This document shows, piece by piece, positions 43,001-53,463 of a DNA stretch of 64,000 nt (its first letter is position 1; each line of letters begins with the position of its first letter). Origin of the DNA: Branchiostoma floridae (lineage: Eukaryota > Chordata > Leptocardii > Amphioxiformes > Branchiostomatidae); assembly GCF_000003815.2 (NCBI RefSeq), contig NC_049984.1, forward strand, positions 23,238,879 through 23,302,878, given 5' to 3'. The notes beneath the pieces are model-generated. The model made no database searches. It was given only the letters and a program-made list of their open reading frames with translations, and was not told the origin of the DNA. Made by a program: the position numbers and the translations under genes.

Positions 43001-46000
43001 CCAAGGAAACTTGCTGACTTGATTTGTGCTACTAGGCACTATAAAAAGTGGAAAACAGCCTAATCTTTGACTTGGGTCCAACAGTGCGCCTAGATATTTG
43101 TTTGTAAAGTTTTTAGTATTTAAAATGGTAACTTATCTTACCGTAGTATATGTAACATATTCTCGACATCTAAGCTTGTAAAAAGACATAGAACATTTGC
43201 ATTCCTTGTTGAAAATTGTAAGGGTTGTATATAGTTATATAGAATTTTGGATCATCACCAGAAAACTCATATTGTGTTCACATGTTGTCTCTACTCCATT
43301 TTAGGATGCCACTGGCTGCAGTGAGCAGCAATATAGCAGCAACAGGTAAGAACTCATCGAATGTCAGTAAATAATGGACAGTTTATGAGCAATATCCTCC
43401 TAATGACAAAGAAATTTGTGTTGTCAATTATTCATCTATGAAACAAATACCCTAAGTCTTGTGTAATTTGCTATTTTCAAAAATAGTTCTTGGTCAGTAC
43501 TTGATGTCACTTACAAGCTCTTGCTCAATTGCATTTTTTTAATATATGTATTTCCTTGTTTGGAGAATTCCTCTTTCAGTTTGGTTGGAATCATACGTAC
43601 ATAGTTGTTACTAGTACTGTGCTCAAATTATTACTCTGATTGCATTACAGAAACTGTTGAAGAAAAGGAGAGTAAACCCAAAGGAAGACCCAAGAGAAAG
43701 GTACTACCATTCTTCATCACCTTTTATGTCAATCCTTCCACAAATGTGGTAGCCTGGGTACCATCCGGGTAGTAGTTTGCTCCTATGTTCACTTCTGCTA
43801 TCCGTCTGGAGACCTGCACATTTAAACCTTTTGGTGCTAACGTCAGTTAATGAGCGAATTAAGAAATGGGTTCTATACTGCTCATTTGATGACAACAGCA
43901 AGAGGACGGAGGGCATTTCGGGTGTTGGAATGCCTGTTCGAACAAGCGCTTGAACCCATTCCCTAATTTGCTCATGTGTAGGGACCAATCAGCGCCCTCG
44001 TCCAAAATTTGGATGATTCTAGACGTTAACGTAGTCAAGGATCCCAGACAGAACAGCAGAAAAGGGACAGTATCTAGTGTTTGATAAATGTCAGAGCGAG
44101 AAGCGACTGTATATAGTGTTTGATAAATGTCAGAGTGAGAAGCGACTGTATATAGTGTATGATAAACGCAGGAGCGAATTACTTTCCGGATGTTACCCAG
44201 GCTACAAATGTGGTAAATCTCAATTATAGAATAGATCCAATGTGACAGTTGTATAAACTTGTGGTTTGTTTGGTTTATCATATTCAGGCTGCCAAGAAGG
44301 ACACTGCCCCCCCACCGACTAATAAGAGAATGACCAGGTCTTCTGCCAGGACACAGGGCGGGGCGGCGTCAAGACTGGGAAGGTACTGTAATTCACTTTG
44401 TCTTCTCGGTACCAAACTTTTAAGGATTGAGAAAACTGAACATGTTCCAGGAATTAAAGTTTCACGATGGCAGCACTTGCAGTTTCACATGAAAAAGTCT
44501 CTTATATTATTTGTTATCAGTAATGATAGATAAGTTCACGTTACAGTCATCAGCATGAAAACCGTGAACATATGTACATTGAAAAAATCAGGAATTACTG
44601 TAACTTGAATACAAAAGCTGGACACCAAGTTACTCCAGCCTGCACTTATTGTTACAAGATGTAATACATGAACAAAACTTTTTGTGGCTTCTTGTAGAGG
44701 TATAGGAGCACTTTATTTCATACCTGGGCTAATATTGTTCGATATGGGTGTTCCCCATTGTAACGATCTTGCCCCCTTGGGAAAGGCAGTTCATGTGTAA
44801 AAATGTGTACCTGACTTCCTTTGTGGAACTAAAGGCTAAGGCCACACCAATTTAATTTCTTGGTTCACAGATTTTTTCATAAAAAATATGGAGCGACAGG
44901 GCGAAAAAAAATAAAAATGAAAATTGTAAAATGGTTGAGGTGAAGATAAGGGCTAATCCAACACATAAAGAAGAAAAAGTTTTCAGCTTGAAAAAAGTAC
45001 AAACCACTATGACTGTACAGTAACAGCACCTGTTTGTTGAAAATTACAAAAGTAGTGTCAGTTTTTATGTTTGTCCCATTCTTCATTACGGAAAAATATA
45101 ACTGCAATGATAATACCCACATTTTAAGGAGCTTATAATATAAAGGCCAATTTGCTACACCAGAAAGTTGGTGAATGGTTTCATTAATGGTGAAAATTTG
45201 AGTGTTATTTTAAAAAAAAATTTTCCCCAAAAAATAGGAGCGAGCGAATCTGTGAACCAATCAATTAAATTGGTATGGCCTAAGGGACCAAAGGGATAGG
45301 CTACGTTTTCCAATGCCTGCCTTAGACACAGTGAATAACAACTCACTGCCCATACGGTGTCAAAAAGGCTATGGGAACTACCGGGTAACCCTTTACCTAA
45401 TGGCTGAATTGATATTCTGATTTCAGCAAGACCAGTCGGAACGCTCTCACCACCCCAGCGGTGAAGGGAAGCAAGCCTGTGTGGAGTGACACCCCTCTCA
45501 TCACACCCAAGTTTGATCCAAGGTCGGTCTGGCATATATATTCAACATGTACACGCAACACAAGTTCCTTTGAGTTTGAATGCACCAGCTTTTCTATCCT
45601 TGCAATTTTTCTTCTGAGACTGTACTCGCCAAAAGTTTTTGTGAGATTACAAGTACCTTTGTAATTGATTAGTAACTACGATTATGGAAACTGGTATTGC
45701 ACACTTCTTCCTTTAGTATGCCTTTGTAACTAGCGAGCAGGCTCTGCTAAAATGAGAAAATTCTGGTAGACCACGTGTTCAAGGTAGCATAAGTTGTAAA
45801 TGCATTTAAGTTCGCAGTGGTTATAATTTCACGGTAGCACCATGCAATGTAGTGTCTTACTGCCATGGAAAAATGTTCGCTGTGGTTTTAATTAGGCCAC
45901 TGCGAATACCTCAAGCATAAAACCACCGCGAACATTTCTGCATTTACAGTAACTTGAACAATCCTTTTTTGTGTGGTTGACAGACTCCCAACAACCCCGA

Positions 46001-47810
46001 TGGTACGGGAGGCGAAGGCTGGCGAGAGACTGATGTCGATTTCGGGGAGTCCTGTTCTGAACAGGCCAATGGCCGCTGCTGTCAAAGTACCTGAGGCTCT
46101 TATACCCGTGGGAGATGGCAAGGTAGGAGGCATATATATTTCACTCCTTACCACATGCAGGAATGAAATGTATTGTTGTTATATTTCACTCTATACCACA
46201 GGTACATTTGTATGGATGAAATATATTATATATATAGCCTTTATATTTCACTGTGTACCATGCATGGATCCATTTTTGCATGGAGTGGAGATGGAGTGAA
46301 ATAAGCTGTATTTGCTTGCAAATGTTGCATTTCTAGTGTACACATTGGCTTTTCTAGTTGGAACTGGTTAACGGCCAAGGGAGTGTTTGCTCTGTATTTA
46401 AGAGGGCAAGGTTCATACACCGGTTGGGTCGTAGTACCAAAGATATGAAAAAAGGGTACATAGTCTTACCACATTCCCTGCTTGGGATTCAATATACTTT
46501 TACTTGATATGTCTGTCTGTATCTGTATACAGAGTATAACTGCCCTTAAGCTTAAACACACCAGCTTCCGTATTTGCATCTATATAGCCAGTTTAGCTGC
46601 CCTTCAACATAAACACACCAGCACAAGGCCTGGCAGCAGCTGGAACAACCTGACTTGATTTTCGTTCTTGTTGTGATGTACATGTACTTGTCCACAGTTT
46701 GATTTAGAGAAACAACAATTGCAACTAATGACTGTTTTACCTGCAGGTGTTCCAGTGTAGCCATGATGTGGACCCAGATGATGTAGAGATCCCAGACATG
46801 GACGAGAAAACTATTAGTAACATCCAACTGCTACAGGTCAGTCTACTTCTGTGTTCTGTAATATACAGTCAACACAAAGAACACAAAAAAATTGATGAAC
46901 CCTATCTCAATAATTACTATATCAGCTGTACGGAGTTCCATGTTATTGGTATACTCTTGCCCCCCTCGATAATATTTTGTGGTTTTGTATGTAGCCTCAC
47001 AGTACTATTGCGTATATAGCTTGGGCTTTTAGCCAGGCATGCGTCCAGGCGTCATTTGGACATGCTTTTCTTCAAATAACAAGAAATTGGACGCACTAGA
47101 CGCCCTTACACTGGGGAGCAGATCCTCTGATAAGCATGAAATTCTGATTGACCAGGGATGCCATTAGGTCATTTGTGTTGACAGTCATCTACTGTGACCT
47201 CTCTGACAGTAATTTTGTCCCTCAGGATACCTTAGAATGCACAAAATTTGGACCCTTGCAGGGCTCGAAATTCATTTTGGGGATTAGGTGCACTGGTGCA
47301 CCCAGCTTAAAAAATTGTGTGCACCAAAAATTTTTGGGTGCACCACTAAAATTTAAGTAGAATGTAAAAAAAAAAACTTAATAACAAAACTTACTTACAT
47401 GTACAAGCTATCAAATTCTTAAACAAGTAACATGACATTTTTATTATCTTTCTAACACTCAGATGTCAAGAATATGATGTATACTAGTATACTTGATATC
47501 TTTCCATACATAAACCTAAGAAAATAATTGGGGGCACAGCTCCAATTTTGGGTGCACCTTGGGTGCACATGCACCCTGGTATTTAGTATTTCGAGTTGGT
47601 ATTGGTTGCCATACATAGTACCTTGTGCAGTTGTTGAGCAATAAAGTTCATTGATACATTCATCGAGGTTAGCTGAGAACCAAAAGCATCATTGTTTCAA
47701 GATCTTGACTATTGGTGTTCTTTCTTTTACAGCAAAAACTGGCGGCTATTCTCAAAAAGGCCAGACAGAACCAGACCACATCACAAAGCAGCAGCACAGA
47801 GTCAGACTAA
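40003..47810 (+). CDS. CDCA8: Borealin (CDCA8), chromosomal passenger complex subunit
   Basis: Ten coding exons: 40003-40138, 41773-41901, 42356-42440, 43305-43345, 43651-43700, 44288-44382, 45427-45522, 45984-46122, 46747-46836, 47733-47810 (TAA). All joins are in phase, total 312 aa; human borealin is 280 aa. The N-terminal helix LFLKDFDNEVESRIKQ followed by LEVMKLPKKIQNM and FLAQGG is the segment that bundles with survivin and INCENP. A basic disordered middle follows, with borealin-type SDTPLITPKFDPR, TTPMVREAKAGERL and SISGSP. The C-terminus (DPDDVEIPDMDEKTISNIQL) corresponds to the dimerisation domain. The complex places Aurora B at centromeres and the midzone. The ATG exon starts at acceptor 39980 after a noncoding leader. 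MITEs occupy several introns, one touching the exon-6 donor. Confidence 0.93.
40399..40769. mobile_element. MITE family A, copy 3, 9-bp TSD
   Basis: TAGCCTGGGTACCATCCGG ... CCGGATGGTACCCAGGCTA with exact TGCTACCGT duplications (40390-40398, 40770-40778). In borealin intron 1. Confidence 0.92.
41225..41748. mobile_element. Pogo/Tigger-like MITE with internal minisatellite
   Basis: Left TAGAAGCCGTTTGATTGCA; right TTGCAATTAACTGGCTTCTA, preceded by TTATCCGAC. The phrases resemble Tigger/pogo terminal repeats (TTATCCGACTT...). The left end is diverged, so the limits are approximate. In borealin intron 1. Confidence 0.5.
41279..41480. repeat. 34-bp minisatellite, six copies
   Basis: Unit TCCGGTGTGTGCAATAATGT + GAAGTAACAAAGTA, repeated almost without change. 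Because 34 is not divisible by 3, the reverse strand stays open in overlapping frames and gives repetitive pseudo-peptides; these are not genes. Confidence 0.95.
42786..43075 (+). repeat. tRNA-derived SINE-like element
   Basis: The head reads GTCCCTGTAGCTCAACTAGT (A-box-like), followed about 35 bp later by CTGGTTCCAATTCCCGGGG (B-box-like). It then continues GAAACTCTGGTTCAAACCC and TTTCGGGAGGGACGGGA. In borealin intron 3. It has lost a functional tRNA shape. Confidence 0.55.
43750..44204. mobile_element. MITE family A, copy 4, 9-bp TSD
   Basis: TAGCCTGGGTACCATCCGG ... CCGGATGTTACCCAGGCTA with exact CAAATGTGG duplications (43741-43749, 44205-44213). The interior is in reverse orientation relative to copy 3 and carries a duplicated AGTGTTTGATAAATGTCAGA stretch. 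In borealin intron 5. Confidence 0.92.
44386..44600. mobile_element. MITE family D, copy 2, inserted at a borealin splice donor
   Basis: CTGTAATTCACTTTGTC ... CAGGAATTACTG, flanked by TA (44384-44385, 44601-44602). The left TA supplies the T of the exon-6 donor GT (44383-44384). Removing the element with one TA leaves AAG|GTAACTTG. Confidence 0.85.
44837..45283. mobile_element. MITE with TAAGGCCACACC ends in borealin intron 6
   Basis: TAAGGCCACACCAATTTAAT plus TTGGTTCACAGATT at the left; AATCTGTGAACCAATCAATT plus TTGGTATGGCC at the right. About 447 bp, AT-rich, noncoding. Confidence 0.75.
45793..45949. mobile_element. MITE family B, copy in borealin intron 7
   Basis: TTGTAAATGCATTTAAG ... 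TTTCTGCATTTACAG with AAAACCACCGCGAACA inside. The left end is slightly diverged. Confidence 0.7.
46137..46336 (+). mobile_element. Short Helentron-like element
   Basis: TATTTCACTCC (46137-46147) and inverse GGAGTGAAATA (46293-46303), then hairpin TTTGC-TT-GCAAA (46311-46322) and CTAG followed by T (46333-46336). The 3' end GCTGTATTTGCT closely matches the element at 12932-13899, but there is no tandem core. It begins 14 bp after the borealin exon-8 donor. Confidence 0.65.
47255..47605. repeat. GGTGCACC-rich repeat
   Basis: GGCTCGAAATTCATTTTGGG at the left and GGTATTTAGTATTTCGAG at the right, with repeated GGGTGCACC. Partial copies lie at 2765-2855 and about 3875-3945. In borealin intron 9. 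Confidence 0.55.
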
Positions 47811-50695
47811 GGGGAGAACCAGGGGTGCTTTGTATATTTTGTATTTATGTGGGTAGTATAAAGATTTAAAACTAGGTTATAACTACTTATTAGAACATTC
47901 TAGAATGACTTGTAGGCTGCTATTTCCATACTGTGGTAATGAGTATTGTGGCTATTTTTCCACCTTGTTGTGTATGGTATTTTGTTTTTATGTCATTTTT
48001 TTTAGAAAACCATTTTAACTTCTTTTACATCCTCTGCTATACTCTTGCCCTCCGAGATCTTTTAAAAGGTCTTAACGGGTGAAAACGGTACATGACTTTT
48101 ATTTGTCCTGGGATGGTTTCCACAACAGTTCATTTTGTTTTATTTAGTATTTGTGTAAGTACTCTACTAGTATAACAACAGACTGACTTGCTGGGTTTTG
48201 CATGGTTAGGCCATGTTGGTTTCATTATGCAGATGACATCTCTGTGCGCATCAATTTTTGACCCTTTAAAAATTGTTTTTGATCATACTGTAAATCGTAC
48301 AATTCAGCTGCAAAAAGAGTTATTATGGCTGTATATTGCAAAGAAATATTGGAAATCGGATTCACATTTACTAACGTCGTTGAATACCAAAGTCAAGCCA
48401 ATGTTTTTATTTGCATGCTCGGTTTGGGTCAGTTTTTTGATGACTCTGTGAAGTCATCCTTTCAACCTTCCTGACCACTTAGATTTCATAATGAAGCCAA
48501 TGTTTTTATTTGCATGCTCGGTTTGGGTCAGTTTTTGGGTCCCAGAGGATGTCATACATATAATCAAATCAACATGGCTTAATCTAATACAGGGAATTTT
48601 GCAGCCAGCTACATCAAGGTAGCATTCAGGTATATCAAAGTACACATAGTTTATGCTGTTTTCGTCTAATTAAAGAATTACTGTAAATGTGAAAATTTAT
48701 GGGATGGTAGAACTAGAAGTTGATACATGTATATGACTAAGGCGCAAGAACATATATCACAGAGAAATGGGCATGGATACAGCATGGGAAATACATACAG
48801 CAAGGAAAAGCAATGTACAGTATTGCTTGTAAGCCAACTACCGTACAGTGGGGTGCACCAGGTTCTTTTATTTTACTTTTGTTTTGGTTCCAACATAGAG
48901 ATTTTATAGATCCATTTTAAGGACTGTCATCATTTGCACAATAGAAATACGATGTAAGCTCTTCCTTTTTGTACATACCTCTTGCTGTTATTTTTTTTGC
49001 TAGACATTGTACCATGCTATGGTAGTAGTGTGTTCACTGACATAAGGAAAACTAGCGGAACCATATGTCAACATCGACATACTACCTATTCTCTTGGGCC
49101 TTATTTTTAATCGATAGATTGTGTTCATCGGCAAAGAACCCAAAGTTACACAATCAAGTGCGAAAATGCAACAAACTTCTACTTCAAGTACCTTAAAGTT
49201 GGGAAACTTTGATTAGTGAAGTGAGTTTCAAGTTGTGTGGTAAATTTCAATCACTCTATATTACGGTCAAGTATTTCGGTTTACAACTTAAAGCATAACA
49301 TAATGTCTGTGAATGTGATCCATGTGTCACTTGCATTTGGAAATCTATGTAAAATCATAAATCCACTTTCTTTACCAAATGATTTTGATCGAATTTTAAT
49401 TTAAAAAATATCACCATGTGCAAGGAGGGGATGATTTGCTTATTAGCAAAATTGAGATGCTGATTTGAGATACCATAGGTGGCAAAAACAGGGTAATTTC
49501 ATTCTTGCTGTTTTTGCCTTCTTTTCCCTCTATGTTCTCACGGTCATTAGTTGAACATTTGTCTTTTGCTGTCTTTTTATTCATTTAGTTGTCAATAATA
49601 TTCATGATATGCAGATGTAGAACATCTGTAATCTTTAAAGCTGTATGTAGGAAATAAAAATTGCATGGCAAGAAAGTTGTGCTTTCTTCAATATGGCAAT
49701 GTATGTATGTAGAGTGCCCATATAATATACACTCATTCTGTAGTTTGTTCACAATTTCTAAAATAGAACACTTAATGCTCTCACTGTGATGGTTTGTGTT
49801 TTTCTTCAGTGGCATTTAGTAAAATTCTAACTTGACGTGCTGTTTGATTTGGAACTTTAAACCTATTACATGTAATTGAAACAACACCAACAATTGACCG
49901 TAGGTAACATACTCCATGAGACATCAGTTGCAACTAGAATTCGACGAACACATCTCTTCGCCAAATAATCATGCCTTTATTAAGACTTTAATGTCTTATC
50001 ATGTATTACTAAATAGTACCTACCCCAATAGCAAATGACTGCATGAACGCGTGTTCCTCACAAGCCCACAAATGCCCCCCCCCCCCCCAAAAAAAACACA
50101 TAACCTTCTCGGCGAACTGGTGACATAGAAATGATGTATAATGTTGGGATACTTTCCAGCGCAACTTTCATAATGTTTTGTTAAAATCAGACTCTACCAG
50201 ACTCCAGCCTGGCTGAATAGTATTGACTTTAGGGGGCCTTGGACTGTGACCAAAGATGACCTCGGGTAGCATCCCTGGTCAATCAGAATTTCATAGTTGT
50301 CAAGACCGGCTGTGTTGACCTACTTTTTCTCTATTTTTAGACATCTATGGGCTGATTCAAGTTCTTTCGGTTGTCTCCGTCACAAGTATATTTTTAACCT
50401 ATATAGAAGTTGCCCTAAGTAATTATATCAAATAGATAGTGATTTATATAATTTGCATCTCATTATGTTCATTATCACCCAAAATTACTACATACCAAAA
50501 ACAAAGACTATCCAACAATCTCCTCTGGAGTTATCCCTCTTAAAAGTTACGAACTATAAGACCCACTGCAGTTCCAAACAAGCTGCTAGAGGGCCCAAAA
50601 TTACACCATTCACTCCTAGTCCCAACAGCTATCAACCACTAAAAATTATGAACCTGGCACTTCTGGAAAATTTAGGCGCAAGCTTTGACGCTCAC
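47811..50695. other. Borealin 3' region and intergenic repeats
   Basis: No coding exon recognised. It contains the borealin 3' UTR (end not determined), the MITE at 48206-48582 and AT-rich sequence up to the assembly gap. Confidence 0.5.
48206..48582. mobile_element. MITE with TTAGGCCATGTTGG ends
   Basis: TTAGGCCATGTTGGTTTC / GCAGATGACATC at the left; GATGTCATACATATAATC / AACATGGCTTAA at the right. An internal direct repeat (AAGCCAATGTTTTTATTTGC) occurs twice (about 48396 and 48494). Related fragments lie at 15535, 25181-25696 and 38590. Confidence 0.7.
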
Positions 50696-50795
50696 NNNNN
50701 NNNNNNNNNNNNNNNNNNNNNNNNNNNNNNNNNNNNNNNNNNNNNNNNNNNNNNNNNNNNNNNNNNNNNNNNNNNNNNNNNNNNNNNNNNNNNNN
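50696..50795. other. Assembly gap (100 N)
   Basis: One hundred undetermined bases, the conventional size for a gap of unknown length. An apparent reading frame across it is meaningless. Confidence 0.99.
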
Positions 50796-51900
50796 CATAC
50801 AGACAAACGCACTTACATACAAAGCCAGCTACAGCACCATAGGTAAAAGCTAGCTAAACCATTCTCGCACATGACAATCCTTTCTACAACCGCTACACAC
50901 CTACCAAATATCGTAGAAATCGCCCAGCTGCATTTTGACTTATGCTTCCCGAAACAAACCTTGAAAAAAATACAAAGCTCGCTGCTGTACCGTAAGAAAA
51001 CGCCAGGTAAACCATTTTCAAACTAGGCATGCCTTTAGACAACCGTTATACACCTACAAAAAATCACAAAGTTCCATCCACAATTTCTCGACTTATATGT
51101 TATTGACCTACATACAGACCCAAGTCGGCAAAAACATACTCATCGCCATTGGCGAAGAGAACAATATAATGTATATTATGCAGATGATATAGAGTCCCAG
51201 AATGTTGTTTGTACTTGTTTATTTTAACTCTGGCACTGACCAATGCAATGTGCTAGGAACCCAGAGTTTCAGATCTGTTTAGGGATACCTCTGCCACGAC
51301 AGCTATTCTACATTAACACATAGCCCATATCTGCTTGGAGATAAGCTAATTACCAAACCAACCACATGGCCTGTTCCACAATACAAGGAATATAGGGGTG
51401 ATTTCTTAAATTAATATATCGATTATAAAAACAGCTGCCGTGAAAAACAACGTGCATCAACGCACAACTGCGTGAAGACGACATCCCAAACCACATACGA
51501 ATGCGACAAAGGGGACGAAGAGATACAGATGCGAACACTAATCGGACGAAAACAATACGTTCTATATCGTTGATTATATAAAGGTCAGGACAACAATACG
51601 GTCCAACACACGCATCCTTCCTATCCTGTTACAAACCACTAACCTTTATTACTTTCGTTAAAGGGGCGGGAGTGTTATTTTCCGATAGATAATTATGCGA
51701 TTAAGTATCCAGTTACTCCACGTGCCTCAAAAGCATTCAGTCTTCTACTAAACTCCCCAAGTACCCTCTAATTGAATTAATCCTATGGCTGAATACAATG
51801 CAAAACTTTTAGGTACGGTGACAAAACTAATTTCAGGCACACCGAGAAGGCAAATTGCTCATCAGATAGCAAAGAATACAAGAACAAGACGAGATTTCTT
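50796..51900. other. Intergenic, nothing recognised
   Basis: AT-rich DNA with ACATAC-type simple sequence near the gap. No exon, RNA gene or clear transposon end seen. Confidence 0.4.
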
Positions 51901-51901
51901 A

Positions 51902-52580
51902 GACCCCGTTCACACTCAAAAAAATGAAGCGGCTTCAACGTGGAAGCCGCTTGATCCGGATCGTTTTCTTGAGTGTGAACGCTCCAAGCGGCTTGGATTT
52001 TCACCGATCCGGCTCGTTTGCAATCCATCCCTGGGAGGTAGTTTGAGACACTTGTGAACAAGCCGCTTGGCTGAAATCGCGAGTGTGAACGCAACGCGGG
52101 ATAGATTCTATGCAAATTTCAGATTTTCCCCCTGTTGGAGGTTATATATCCAGGTATCGGGAGCAGGAACACACGCCACACTGACAGGTTTGCTCACGTT
52201 ACTGAATTTTGTGCCCAATGATAATGTCTGGAAAGAAAAAAAATCGCTGTAGGGTCAAGGCAAGTGGAATGGGAAGCAAACAAAGCTTTTTTTATCACGC
52301 GAAGAGAGAGGAAACACAGCAAGCTAAAACAAAATCACAAAAAACAAGCATATCTTTGAACAGCTTTCTCTCTGGATCATGATATAAGACTATTAAGAGT
52401 GGGTTTGAGAAAACCTACAAACAATGTTGTAAAAAAAGTACCTGAAGTCCAGGTACGGAATTGTGTGCGATTAATCGGATTGTCTGAAATGAGTGTGAAC
52501 GTAATTTTTTTGAAGCGGCTTGCCCGTTGAAGTGGCTTCGACGTTGAAGCCGCTTCATTTTTTTGAGTGTGAACGGGGTC
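51902..52580. mobile_element. Long-TIR MITE (GACCCCGTTCACACTC)
   Basis: Left GACCCCGTTCACACTCAAAA then GAAGCGGCTTCAACGT; right ACGTTGAAGCCGCTTC then TTTTTGAGTGTGAACGGGGTC. Subterminal motifs AAGCGGCTT and GAGTGTGAACG recur inside (51971-52090, 52490-52520). No target duplication found. Confidence 0.85.
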
Positions 52581-53463
52581 CAAAACACACATCGCGCAAT
52601 TCATCCCAAGGTGAATTCCACAAAATTCGACTGATTATGTATTCATTGACACATTATCTATTGGAAAACAAGACTCCCTTCTGGAGTGGAATGCCCCTTT
52701 AAGGTGGATATGTTTTTCAGAAGCGTTTGTGGCTATGTGTTTATTTGCAACTTTGTTTCATTACGGGATATCCGACTGATCATGAGGACTCATTGGAACC
52801 ATTTCCAGTAGCGTCAAAACACTAGCGGGTAACCGGGATTCAGACCCACAACTGCTCAGTAGAACTGGGATGATTAAAAATTGGTTTCTCTGGATAGTTG
52901 AAATAAACCACTCTCTTTCTGATCAAGAACTGCATGCTTTATTTTGTATGCGGGTTGTCAATACAAAATATACGTGACTTAAGAACTAGAACGATGATAA
53001 TCTGTTTGTTTGAACCTTACAATTGTTGAACATTCCGTACAATTTAGGGTAGAAGATTGTTTTTTTCTGGCGAAAGTTTCTCACATACGTTTATTAAGCC
53101 TTTAGATGAGACTTGCTGAATGTACTGAGAGTGTTTTTGTTTGATTTGATAATGGCACTCAGTGGGGTTCATTTGGAGGGGGAGGGGCATTAATTCGCTG
53201 ATTCGCAATTTTCAACATGTGGGCAGTGGTCAGAAGTTCTTTGGCCGAGGAGATAATTTTTTTTGTGCCCTGAAAATCTTGAATCAGACCTCCCCAGAAA
53301 AAGAGACGCCAGCCCGCATAGAACGTCTGCGAAGGAGGCTAAAAATCGGACTGAAAAGTGAAAACCGAACATGGATGGCTTTTGAGCAAAAATTGCGACT
53401 AGAAAACTACAGTTGACAGAAGAAGTGATAAAGGTGAGTTAAGCAATCATTGGAAATGCTAGA
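52581..53463. other. CREG 3' region
   Basis: No further exon recognised. Minus-strand AATAAA candidates for CREG read as TTTATT at 53090-53095 and 52938-52943. The plus-strand open frame at 53162-53416 has no recognisable domain. Confidence 0.4.

Noticed and set aside
50453-50842. An open frame running through the gap
   Set aside because: Bases 50696-50795 are undetermined, so the frame is meaningless.
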